From positions 372,001-436,000 of the forward strand of contig CAVYBY010000002.1 of NCBI GenBank assembly GCA_963766935.1: a stretch of DNA of 64,000 nt, in the 5' to 3' direction. Below, piece after piece: positions 16,890 through 24,485 of this stretch. Under the pieces are notes generated by a model, which saw only the letters and a program-made list of their open reading frames with translations, did not search any database and was not told where the DNA came from. How positions within the stretch are numbered: the stretch's first letter is position 1; every line of letters starts with the position of its first letter. Position numbers and translations under genes: made by a program. Source of the DNA: CAVYBY01 sp963766935. Its GTDB lineage: Bacteria > Actinomycetota > UBA4738 > HRBIN12.

Positions 16890-18156
16890 CCTCGGTCGTC
16901 GCCGGGTCGGCGCCCGATGCGAGGTAGCGCTCCCACTCCGCGCGTTTCAGCATGACGAAGGCGTCGACGACCTCCCGGCCGATCGCCTCGACCAGCTCGT
17001 CGTCGGCCAAGAGCGCGTCGAGGGCCGTGTTCAGGTTGGCCGGGATGCAGACGTCGGTCGCGGGATCCCCGCCGACCGGTTGTGGCGGCGGTGGCTCCAG
17101 GCCCTGCTCGACCCCGAGTCTCGCGGCGTGCAGGATCGCGGCGCCCGCGAGATAGGGGTTCGCCGCGGCGTCGGCGGTGCGCTGCTCGAGGCGCGTTCCG
17201 CCGCCTCGAGCCGGCGGCACCCGGACGGTGACGCTGCGGTCGTCGTGCCCCCAGTTCGCCCAGTAGCCGTTCAGCATGTCCGGCAGCAGTCGTTTGTACG
17301 CGTTGACGTGCGGGGCGAGGATCGCCGCCATGCCGGCGTGGTGTGCGAGCACTCCCGCGATGCAGTGGCGAGCGAGGTCGGACAATCCGTTCTCGCCGGC
17401 TGGATCGTGAAGCGCGTTCGATCCGTCGGGCCGCCGGAACGAGAAGTTGACGTGGAGCCCGCTGCCTCCTCGGTCGGCGAGCGGCCGTCCGAGGAACGTC
17501 GCCATCTTGCCCCGCTGCTCGCACACCTCGCGTACGAGCAACTTGAACAGGAACGCCTCGTCCGCCGCCGGGATGGCGTCGTCGTAACGGATGTTGACCT
17601 CGAACGCGGCGTTGTCGAACTCGCTGCACCAGCTTTCCAACGGGAAGCCGGACGCGAGCGCCGCGTCGACCACGGCGCGCACGGTGCCCGTCGGGTCGAC
17701 CGCCATCCCCGTCCCGTAGACGCGATGGCCCGGGATCGATACCGCCTGCCAGCCACCCTCCCCGTCGGGATCCAGCAGATAGAACTCCAGCTCGAAGGCC
17801 ATCTGCGGCTCGAGATCCATGGCCTGCCACGGTGCGCAGGCCTCGCGCAGAACGTGGCGCGAATCCCAGGCGGCCGGCTCGTCGCCGTTGCGGAGATCGG
17901 CGACGCCGACGACGGTGTCCTCTTCCCACCCGGTCTTGAGCGAGTCGCGGTCCAGATACGCCTCGACGTCGTGGAGCCCGACGTCGAACTGCGTACGCGG
18001 GACCGGGAGGATCTCCTTGTCGTGGGTGAGGGGATAGACGCCCACGCAGAACGCGGCCATGCCCTCGTCCAGCCAGTCGCCGAACAGGTACTTCCCGCGC
18101 TCCATGCCGTGGAGGTCGGGGTAGAGGAGTCGCAGCCGCTTGCCCTGGGTGTCCAT
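16849..18156 (-). CDS. Glutamine synthetase family protein (gamma-glutamyl-amine ligase-like)
   Basis: A 435-residue member of the glutamine synthetase superfamily. The catalytic domain has the metal-binding glutamate strand (AFELEFYLLD), the GGSGLHVNFSF segment equivalent to the GS GxGxH motif, and ATP-binding-type residues near RVPPARGGGTRLEQRTADAA. It lacks the usual neighbours and adenylylation region of true GlnA. Such paralogues (PuuA, GlnA3, GlnT types) join glutamate to amines such as putrescine, methylamine or ethanolamine. An aggagg ribosome site stands 5 bases before ATG 18156. The promoter region carries motif copy B, shared with the neighbouring catabolic genes. Confidence 0.82.
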   Translation of the reverse strand: MDTQGKRLRLLYPDLHGMERGKYLFGDWLDEGMAAFCVGVYPLTHDKEILPVPRTQFDVGLHDVEAYLDRDSLKTGWEEDTVVGVADLRNGDEPAAWDSRHVLREACAPWQAMDLEPQMAFELEFYLLDPDGEGGWQAVSIPGHRVYGTGMAVDPTGTVRAVVDAALASGFPLESWCSEFDNAAFEVNIRYDDAIPAADEAFLFKLLVREVCEQRGKMATFLGRPLADRGGSGLHVNFSFRRPDGSNALHDPAGENGLSDLARHCIAGVLAHHAGMAAILAPHVNAYKRLLPDMLNGYWANWGHDDRSVTVRVPPARGGGTRLEQRTADAAANPYLAGAAILHAARLGVEQGLEPPPPQPVGGDPATDVCIPANLNTALDALLADDELVEAIGREVVDAFVMLKRAEWERYLASGADPATTEVTPWELSYYLPFH

Positions 18157-18182
18157 TGGTCCTCCTGGCGGTCCCTCCCACG

Positions 18183-18206
18183 GATGGTTCGGGCCCAAAA
18201 TACCCC
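18183..18206. promoter_or_regulatory. Shared promoter/operator motif copy B
   Basis: On the minus strand this reads gggtattttgggcccgaacc then atc. TATTTT is a good -10 element for the leftward glutamine-synthetase-like gene. The GGGCCCGAAC part overlaps the expected start of transcription. It lies in the divergent region with the methyltransferase gene, which has its own TATCCT -10 at 18232-18237. Confidence 0.5.
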
Positions 18207-18279
18207 ACCGGCCGGGTCCGGGCGCCCCGGATATCCTCACCGACATCGCGCATCGGGGTCCGAGGAGGAGGAGGCGCAC

Positions 18280-19359
18280 GTGGGTGACGAGGAGAGGACG
18301 GCAGCGCTGGTCGGACGGCTGTTCGAGGCCGCGCTGGGGACCGTGGATCTCGCGTCGGTGTACCTGGGTGACCGGCTCGGTCTGTACCGGAGCCTGGCGG
18401 ACGCGGGCGCGTCGACGCCGGCGGAGCTTGCGTCGGGCGCGGGCATCGACGAGCGGTACGCGCGCGAGTGGCTGGAGCAGCAGGCGGTTACCGGCATCCT
18501 CGACGTGGACGAGCCGTCGAAGCCGCACGACGAACGGCGGTACTCGTTGCCCGCGGCCCACGCGGAGGCCCTGATCGAGATGGACAGCCTTGCCTCGATC
18601 TCGCCGGTGGCGCGTGCCTTCGTGTCCGCGATCCAGGCGCTGCCCGAGCTGATGGTGGCCTTCCGGACCGGCGGCGGTGTCTCGTGGTCGGCCTTCGGCG
18701 CGGACATGATCGAGGCCCAGGGCGACTTCAACCGGCCGTGGATCGTGAACCTGTTCGGGACGGAGTACCTGCCCTCGATCGGGGACGTGCATGCCAGGCT
18801 CCACGGGGACCCGCCCGCACGCGTCGCCGATGTGGCTTGTGGTGTCGGCTGGGCATCGGTCGCGATGGCGAGGGCCTACCCGAACGTGACGATCGACGGG
18901 TTCGATCCCGACGAGCAGTCGATCGCGATCGCCCGCCGGCACGCCGAGGAAGCCGGCGTGAGCGACCGGGTCCGGTTCTACGCAAAGGACGCCGCCGCCA
19001 TCGAGGGTTCCTACGATCTGGCGGTCGTCATCGAATCGATCCACGACCTTGCTCGTCCGGTCGAGGTGCTCGCCGCCATCAAGGAATGCCTTGTTCCCGG
19101 CGGCACGCTGATCGTGGCCGACGAGAAGGTGGCGGACGACTTCGCGATCCCCGCCGACGATGTCGAACGGTTCATGTACGGCTTCAGCCTCATGGTTTGC
19201 CTGCCCTCGGCCCGGTCCGAGCACCCCTCGGCCGCGACGGGAACCGTGATGCGCGCCGGCACGTTCCGCGCATACGCGAGCGAGGCAGGCTTCGACGAGG
19301 TCGAGATCCTGCACGCGATCTCGCACGACTTCCTACGCTTCTATCGCCTCACCGCGTGA
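18280..19359 (+). CDS. Class I SAM-dependent methyltransferase with N-terminal winged helix
   Basis: A 359-residue protein. Residues about 1-90 form a winged-helix-like region (PAELASGAGIDERYAREWLEQQAV) typical of dimerising O-methyltransferases. A Rossmann SAM domain follows (VADVACGVGWASVAMARAY, GFDPDEQSI, then AVVIESIHDLARPVEVLAAI). The layout resembles the Rv2258c and S25.1-type methyltransferases. A very strong ribosome site (gaggaggaggag) precedes GTG 18280, and TATCCT at 18232 is a plausible -10. The P450 at 19364 starts 4 bases after the stop, so the two act in one operon, perhaps hydroxylation followed by O-methylation (inference). Confidence 0.83.
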   Translation: MGDEERTAALVGRLFEAALGTVDLASVYLGDRLGLYRSLADAGASTPAELASGAGIDERYAREWLEQQAVTGILDVDEPSKPHDERRYSLPAAHAEALIEMDSLASISPVARAFVSAIQALPELMVAFRTGGGVSWSAFGADMIEAQGDFNRPWIVNLFGTEYLPSIGDVHARLHGDPPARVADVACGVGWASVAMARAYPNVTIDGFDPDEQSIAIARRHAEEAGVSDRVRFYAKDAAAIEGSYDLAVVIESIHDLARPVEVLAAIKECLVPGGTLIVADEKVADDFAIPADDVERFMYGFSLMVCLPSARSEHPSAATGTVMRAGTFRAYASEAGFDEVEILHAISHDFLRFYRLTA

Positions 19360-19363
19360 ACGC

Positions 19364-20542
19364 ATGACGCTCGGTGAGTCGGTCACGCTCGAGGAGTTGG
19401 AGGCCGACCCGTATCCCGTCTACGCCCGGCTGCGCGACGAGGAGCCGGTCAGCTGGGTTCCCGCCGTGCAGCTCTGGCTTGTGACGCGATACGACGACGT
19501 GCGCGCGGTGGATCTGGACCCGGCGACGTTCACCGCGGCGACCGAGCCGTCCACGCTCAACCGGACCATGGGCACCAACATGCTCGGCTCCGAGGGGCCG
19601 CACCAGGAGTGGATCCGCGCCGTCGTCGAACCGCCGTTTCGCCCACGCGACGTGGAGGCGCGGACGCAGGGCATGATCCCGGCGCTCGCCGCCGAGCTGG
19701 TCGACGGGTTCGCCGAGCGCGGGGAGGTGGATCTGTTCACGGCGTTTGCGGATCCCATGTCGGTTCGGTCGCTCCAATTCATGCTCGGGCTCGACGACGT
19801 GGCGTGGGAGGACCTCCTGCGCTGGAACCAGGGGATGATGCCGGGTCTCGCGAACTTCGAAGGCGACCCAGCGAAGCAGGAACCGGCCGACCGGGCGAGC
19901 GCGGAGCTCGGGGCGGCGATCGAGGGCGTCTTGGACCGCCTGGAGTCCGAGCCCGACGCGTCGGTGCTGTCCTGGATGCTGCATCACGAGGAGGGCGGCC
20001 GGCGCATGTCGCGCGAGGAGATCGTCGCCAACGCGAGGCTGATGCTCTCCGGCGGCCTCCAGGAGCCTCGCGACGTCATCGCGCTGGCCGTGTGGGCGCT
20101 CGGGTCGCACCCGGAGCAGCTCGACGCGGTTCGCGAGGACCGGTCGCTCGTGAAGGCGGCGGTGGAGGAGACCCTCCGCTGGTCCGGGCCGGTCGGCACC
20201 TCCACGCGGCAGACGACCCGGGTCGTCTCGCTGGCGGGCGTGGATCTGCCCGAGGGGGCGCTCGTGGGTGCGGTGCTGTCCTCGGCCAACCGCGATCCGC
20301 GCCGCTTCACGGAGCCGGATCGCTTCGACATCCGCCGAAGCGAGGGCGCGCATCTCGCCTTCGCCATCGGCACGCACTTCTGCCTCGGGGCCTGGTTCGG
20401 CCGGCACCTGGCGCGGGTCTCGCTCGAGATCCTGTTCGACCGGCTCCCGCGACTGGGTCTGGACCCGGACCGGCCGCCGACGATCAGCGGCTGGGAGTTC
20501 CGCGCCCCGGACTCGATGTGGGTGCGCTGGGACCCGGTCTAA
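19364..20542 (+). CDS. Cytochrome P450 with unusual I-helix
   Basis: A 392-residue P450 with EETLRW (ExxR) and the heme loop FAIGTHFCLGAWFGR, with C340 as the iron ligand. The I-helix reads LSGGLQEPRD (G230-G231-L-Q233-E234-P235). The usual acid-alcohol pair (D/E then T) is thus replaced by Q and E, followed by proline. This variant is known in some actinobacterial P450 groups and may alter proton delivery. It follows the methyltransferase by 4 bases and is probably co-transcribed. No ferredoxin or reductase gene is adjacent. Confidence 0.85.
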   Translation: MTLGESVTLEELEADPYPVYARLRDEEPVSWVPAVQLWLVTRYDDVRAVDLDPATFTAATEPSTLNRTMGTNMLGSEGPHQEWIRAVVEPPFRPRDVEARTQGMIPALAAELVDGFAERGEVDLFTAFADPMSVRSLQFMLGLDDVAWEDLLRWNQGMMPGLANFEGDPAKQEPADRASAELGAAIEGVLDRLESEPDASVLSWMLHHEEGGRRMSREEIVANARLMLSGGLQEPRDVIALAVWALGSHPEQLDAVREDRSLVKAAVEETLRWSGPVGTSTRQTTRVVSLAGVDLPEGALVGAVLSSANRDPRRFTEPDRFDIRRSEGAHLAFAIGTHFCLGAWFGRHLARVSLEILFDRLPRLGLDPDRPPTISGWEFRAPDSMWVRWDPV

Positions 20543-20613
20543 CGCTCCGGGCGCCGGTGGCGCCCGCCGGTGGCACGCCCTACAATCCGGCGAATTCCAG
20601 CGGTGGAGGCGGC

Positions 20614-21024
20614 ATGGTCGTTGCGGCGGACGCGGGCCTGATCCTCATCATCCTCCTGCTGGTCACCGTCGTCGTCGTGGCCGCCCTGGTCGCCCGCTCG
20701 TCACCTGCGGGGGGAACGACGGCTTCCACGAAGGAAGAGCAGGAGGCGAAATGGTGGGCCCTGGCCCAGGGCACGGTCAGGGACGCCGAGGCCGCGTTCG
20801 CCCGCGACCCCTCGGACGCGAACCGCAGCGCGCTCGACGAGGCCAAGGGCCGCCTCGACGCCGGTCCCGTGGATGCAGCCACACCGATCGTCGACGCGCC
20901 GGCGCCGGGATCGCCCAACCCCATCGATCAGATCAGCCGTCTCGCCCAGCTTCGGGAGCGGGGGATCGTCTCGCAGGACGAGTTCGAGCGGACGAAGGCG
21001 GCATTGCTCGCCAAGCTCGATTGA
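20614..21024 (+). CDS. Small membrane protein with C-terminal SHOCT domain
   Basis: A 136-residue protein with one N-terminal hydrophobic helix (AGLILIILLLVTVVVVAALVA), a charged linker, and a C-terminal short motif DQISRLAQLRERGIVSQDEFERTKAALLAKLD. The last part is the SHOCT (short C-terminal) domain found in many membrane-anchored bacterial proteins of unclear function. TACAAT at 20582-20587 is a good -10 box, and ggtggaggc before ATG 20614 is a ribosome site. No partner gene is evident. Confidence 0.8.
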   Translation: MVVAADAGLILIILLLVTVVVVAALVARSSPAGGTTASTKEEQEAKWWALAQGTVRDAEAAFARDPSDANRSALDEAKGRLDAGPVDAATPIVDAPAPGSPNPIDQISRLAQLRERGIVSQDEFERTKAALLAKLD

Positions 21025-21027
21025 CCG

Positions 21028-21816
21028 TCATCCGCGCTCACGCTCGGGAGCGGGCGCGTCGTCGTGGGAGAACGTCAGGGCGTAGACCTCCTGGCCCTTT
21101 GGGTACTCCTTGGTCGGGCGGAACTCGCGCGTGGCCGTGACCCCGAGCGCCTCGTACACCCCGTCCTGCCCGTCGTGCAGCCGCTGGCCGAGGAACACGT
21201 TGGCGACGATCTCCTGGGGCAGCGTGGCGGCGGTCACCATGCGGACCGCGCCGACGACGGGCGGTCCGACCACCGTCAGCTCGTCGGCGATCTTGACCAG
21301 GTAGCCGGGCCCGGCGTCCAGGCCCATCGAGAGGCCGACGCTCGCGGGCAGGTTCCGCGAGTTGTTCCGGAAGTCCTCGAGGACGCGCCGGTGGAAGAGA
21401 TCGATCAGCGTGTGGGCGGTGTGGGCGATGTCGCCGGCCGCTTGGACGAAGCGGTCGGCGTAGGAGTCGGCGGGACTCGACTGAACGATCCAGTAGGCGA
21501 GGAACCCGTCGCCGGTGAACTTGTCGAACCACCCGCCCGATCGCCGGATCCCGCGGCGGACCGAGGTCACGAACTTGTCCATGACCAAGGCGAACTCCTC
21601 GAACCGGATGGCTTCCTTCATGAGCATCGTGGAGCCGCGGATGTCGGCCGCCATGACGAACATCTGGATCGAGGTCCCGTCGATCACGGAGTCCAGCAGG
21701 TCTGCCTCGACGAACCGCTCCTGCCAGTCGGCGGGAGCATGCGGCTTCACGAGGCGAGCGGCCCGTCTCCGGTCCCGGTCTCGCTGACTCGCCTTCGGGG
21801 CCCGCGCGGGCGCCAT
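21028..21816 (-). CDS. Class III nucleotidyl cyclase-domain protein
   Basis: A 262-residue soluble protein. D58 in MAADIRGST and D103 in FDKFTGDGFLAYW sit where the two metal-binding aspartates of adenylate/guanylate cyclases lie. Further on, ADELTVVGPPVVGAVRM is the counterpart of the usual nucleotide segment with G-x-x-x-N-x-A-x-R. Here glycine replaces the transition-state asparagine while arginine is kept, so activity is doubtful. There is no membrane or HAMP part. ggaggt precedes ATG 21816. Confidence 0.75.
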   Translation of the reverse strand: MAPARAPKASQRDRDRRRAARLVKPHAPADWQERFVEADLLDSVIDGTSIQMFVMAADIRGSTMLMKEAIRFEEFALVMDKFVTSVRRGIRRSGGWFDKFTGDGFLAYWIVQSSPADSYADRFVQAAGDIAHTAHTLIDLFHRRVLEDFRNNSRNLPASVGLSMGLDAGPGYLVKIADELTVVGPPVVGAVRMVTAATLPQEIVANVFLGQRLHDGQDGVYEALGVTATREFRPTKEYPKGQEVYALTFSHDDAPAPERERG

Positions 21817-21848
21817 CGCACCTCCGGGTGGCTGGACGGGGCGTCAGT

Positions 21849-22619
21849 CTAGCCGGGCGGTTCGATGCCGCCGGGCGGAGCGAAGAGGCCGGACAGCCAC
21901 GACCGCCAGGCCGCCTCCGCCTCCTCCCGGTCCACGCCGGGGGTGAAGAGGTGGTGGCCCACCATCACCGTCCCGTCGAAACCGTAGATGAAGCGGTAGA
22001 TGGCATCGACCGAGCGAACGCCCAGGAAGCTCGGGGAGACGAAGTCGACCACGCCCTCGATGACCGGCAAGCCGGCGGGAGTGAGCCGCACCTGATCTCC
22101 CTCGGCCACCCGCCCGCTCAGACCGAGGCCGCGGCGGAACCCCGCGAGCGCGGCCTCGCGATCAGGGACGTTCGGCCCCTGCGCGTCGACCGATGCCGCG
22201 TACCGCCCGGAGAAGTGGGTCACGTACTCGACGAGCTTGTGCAGGTACGCGGGGTCGCCCTCGCTCATGGCCTCGTACTCGGCCTCCCAGTCCCCGCCGA
22301 GCATGCCGCTGTGCACGTACCGGACCTGCGTGCGGCCGCCGTCTCGTGGCTCGAGCCGGTACTCGAACAGGTGACGGGATCCGTCGGGCGCCTCGGATCC
22401 GGTCGTCATGAACAGGCTGGGCGGATCCCAGGCGGTGACGATCGACTCCTCGGTCCATCCGCCGATGCTCCACTTGACCGCGCCGCCCTCGCGGGGCTCG
22501 ATCTCGTTGCGCCCCATGAACCACGAGTCCATCCCCGGCCCGGTGGCGATGGCGTCCCAGACCTGCTCCGGGGTCGCGCCGACCTCGAAGTCTCTGGCGA
22601 TCTCGAACGCGTGCGCCAT
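21849..22619 (-). CDS. SRPBCC (START/AHSA1-like) domain protein
   Basis: A 256-residue protein. Residues about 5-150 form an SRPBCC fold: FEIARDFEVGATPEQVWDAI at the start and FEYRLEPRDGGRTQVRYVHSG in the middle, as in activator of Hsp90 ATPase-like proteins. A second part (DQVRLTPAGLPVIEGVVDFV onward) resembles a further domain of the same kind. Such folds bind hydrophobic ligands; the ligand is unknown. ATG 22619 has ggagg nine bases upstream; an in-frame ATG at 22643 is less well placed. It follows the nucleotidyltransferase gene closely. Confidence 0.78.
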   Translation of the reverse strand: MAHAFEIARDFEVGATPEQVWDAIATGPGMDSWFMGRNEIEPREGGAVKWSIGGWTEESIVTAWDPPSLFMTTGSEAPDGSRHLFEYRLEPRDGGRTQVRYVHSGMLGGDWEAEYEAMSEGDPAYLHKLVEYVTHFSGRYAASVDAQGPNVPDREAALAGFRRGLGLSGRVAEGDQVRLTPAGLPVIEGVVDFVSPSFLGVRSVDAIYRFIYGFDGTVMVGHHLFTPGVDREEAEAAWRSWLSGLFAPPGGIEPPG

Positions 22620-22639
22620 TCCCGTGGGCCTCCGGCCCG

Positions 22640-23473
22640 TCATCCTAGGCCCGGCGACACACGGCGCGCGGTCTCCTCGAGGCGCGCCGACGTCAGGCGG
22701 TCGAGCTCGGCGGGGTAGGTCGATCCGTACGCGCTCGCGATGGCGGGAGCCCGCTCCCGGAAGAAGGCCAGGATCTCGAGCCCCGCCCGGACGATCGCGT
22801 CGCGCTCCATCGGGACGAAGGTGCTCCGCAGCCCGTCGAGCTCGGCGGTCGAGATGGATTGGTCGAGCTTCTCGTATGCCTCGTCCTCTGCCTGCACGTC
22901 CTGCCCGATCCGGATCAGGTTGACGCAGTAGCGGCGAAGCGCTTCCAGCTGGCCCGCGGCCCACCAGAGCTGGCCGCGGCCGATCGCGGCCGTGAAGTGC
23001 GACAGGTCGTGCCAGAACCAGTGCAGCACCTCGTGAAGGGCCTCGCGCTGCGCGGCGGGGTCGGGTTCTCGGATCGGGAGGCTCGTGCCCTCCAGGATCC
23101 CCCGCTCGTCCACGAGGATCCGGAACGGCCCCGCCTGCAGCTCGTCGAGCGCGCCTTCCCGGGCGATGAAGAGCTCGCCCTCGGTGCCGTCGGCCAGGAC
23201 GAAGAAGCACAGGTCCTCGATGGCGAAGGTCTCCAGGAAGAGCGGCTCGCCGAGCCGGCCGACGATGGTCGATTGCTCGGCTCGCACGTCCGCGTGGGCC
23301 TCGTCCGTCGTGATGAGGCACAGGTCGAGATCCGAGTACGCGTCGGCCTCGCCCCTGGCGTGGGAGCCGCCGAGGAACGCGGCGACGATCCGCTCGTCTT
23401 TGGCGCAGAGCTCCACGAACCGTGCGATGACGGCGTCGTGATTGCGCGGCGTGCTGCCGAGATCGGGGCTCAT
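22640..23473 (-). CDS. Nucleotidyltransferase-domain protein (aminoglycoside adenylyltransferase-like)
   Basis: A 277-residue protein with the polymerase-beta-type motif AFLGGSHARGEADAYSDLDL, which gives GS followed by a D-x-D metal site. A helical C-terminal half follows (LHWFWHDLSHFTAAIGRGQ). The family covers aminoglycoside adenylyltransferases and many nucleotidyltransferases of unknown target. Nothing here proves drug resistance. It overlaps the stop of the LysR gene by 4 bases, so the two are read together. Confidence 0.75.
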   Translation of the reverse strand: MSPDLGSTPRNHDAVIARFVELCAKDERIVAAFLGGSHARGEADAYSDLDLCLITTDEAHADVRAEQSTIVGRLGEPLFLETFAIEDLCFFVLADGTEGELFIAREGALDELQAGPFRILVDERGILEGTSLPIREPDPAAQREALHEVLHWFWHDLSHFTAAIGRGQLWWAAGQLEALRRYCVNLIRIGQDVQAEDEAYEKLDQSISTAELDGLRSTFVPMERDAIVRAGLEILAFFRERAPAIASAYGSTYPAELDRLTSARLEETARRVSPGLG

Positions 23474-24402
23474 CGCCGAGAGCTTCGCACCTCTTCTCCG
23501 CCGGCGCTTCTTCCCGGCCGGCCCGGGCGGAGCGTGCGCAGGAACCGAAGGAACGCTCGCGCGCTCGGCGGCAGGGGGGAGCCACGCCGATACAGGACGT
23601 ACCAGGAGCGGCGGATCGGCGTCCCGCGGACGCGAAGCAGCGCGAGCTCACCCGCGCCGAGCGCCGCCTCGACGGCCTCGCGCGGCGTGAGCGTCACGCC
23701 GAGGCCGAGCGCGACCGCCCGCGTGATCGCCCCGTTGCTTCCCATCTCCATCACCTCGTGCGGCTCGATCGCCGCCTCGCGAAGGAACTCCTCCGTTGCC
23801 TCGCGCGTTCCCGATCCGGGCTCCCGCAGAAGCCAGGTCTCACCGGCCAGGCGCGCGGGGTCGACGGAGCGTCGCGGCCGGAGCGGATGGTCCGCGCGTG
23901 CGACGACCACCAGCGGATTCGGGCGGAACGCCTCACCCTCGATCCCACCTCCCTGCGGAGGCCGCCCGCCGACCGCCAGGTCGGCCTCCTCGTTCTCCAG
24001 GCGCGAGAGGAGGACGGCCCGGTTGACCACGTCGAGCGAGAGGTGGACGCCCGGGTTCCGGGAGAAGAACGCGGCCAGGATCGGAGGCAGGACGTACTCG
24101 CCGGCCGTGGTGACCGCGATGAGCCGGAGTGACCCGGGGTGCCCGGCGACCTCGCGGACCGTTCGGCCCGCCCGGTCGGCGAGCCCCACGATGCGCGCCG
24201 CGTAGCCGGCGAGCTCGCGCCCGGCCGGAGTGAGGCGGATCCCGCGGCCGACGCGCTCGGTCAGGTCGGCGCCGAGCTCGCGGGAGAGCGCGGTCACGGC
24301 CGCCGAGACCGACGGCTCGGTGACCACGAGCTGGGCCGCGGCCGCCCGGATCGAGCCGGTGCGTGCCACGGCGAGGAAGGTCGCGAGTTGTCCGAAGGTC
24401 AT
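23470..24402 (-). CDS. cbbR: LysR-type regulator of the RuBisCO operon (CbbR-like)
   Basis: A 310-residue LysR protein. The N-terminal helix-turn-helix is GSIRAAAAQLVVTEPSVSAAV, and the effector domain starts near GSLRLIAVTTAGEYVLPPIL. It is divergent from cbbL with 83 bases between the start codons, the classical position of cbbR. It probably senses Calvin-cycle metabolites and switches on cbbL-cbbS-cbbX. The gene name rests on position and family rather than on specific residues. Confidence 0.85.
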   Translation of the reverse strand: MTFGQLATFLAVARTGSIRAAAAQLVVTEPSVSAAVTALSRELGADLTERVGRGIRLTPAGRELAGYAARIVGLADRAGRTVREVAGHPGSLRLIAVTTAGEYVLPPILAAFFSRNPGVHLSLDVVNRAVLLSRLENEEADLAVGGRPPQGGGIEGEAFRPNPLVVVARADHPLRPRRSVDPARLAGETWLLREPGSGTREATEEFLREAAIEPHEVMEMGSNGAITRAVALGLGVTLTPREAVEAALGAGELALLRVRGTPIRRSWYVLYRRGSPLPPSARAFLRFLRTLRPGRPGRSAGGEEVRSSRR

Positions 24403-24423
24403 GGTTGATGGTTAGGCAAAAGG

Positions 24424-24437
24424 CGAAGTGACCTTCG
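24424..24437. promoter_or_regulatory. Inverted repeat in the cbbR-cbbL gap, possible CbbR site
   Basis: The sequence cgaagtgaccttcg has perfect 5-base arms around tgac. It lies 48 bases before the cbbL start, in the shared divergent promoter, where LysR regulators bind. Confidence 0.4.
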
Positions 24438-24471
24438 AGAAGTTTACATTGTTACCGCACCCAGGCGCGGC

Positions 24472-24477
24472 TACCGT
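24472..24477 (+). promoter_or_regulatory. -10 element of cbbL, leaderless promoter
   Basis: TACCGT is followed by eight bases and then ATG 24486. No ribosome site precedes the ATG. The spacing matches other promoters in the window in which transcription would start at the start codon. Confidence 0.45.
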
Positions 24478-24485
24478 GGCCGACG

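Noticed and set aside
22640..23473. Antibiotic resistance gene
   Set aside because: The nucleotidyltransferase motif is general and the rest gives no close sign of a known resistance enzyme.
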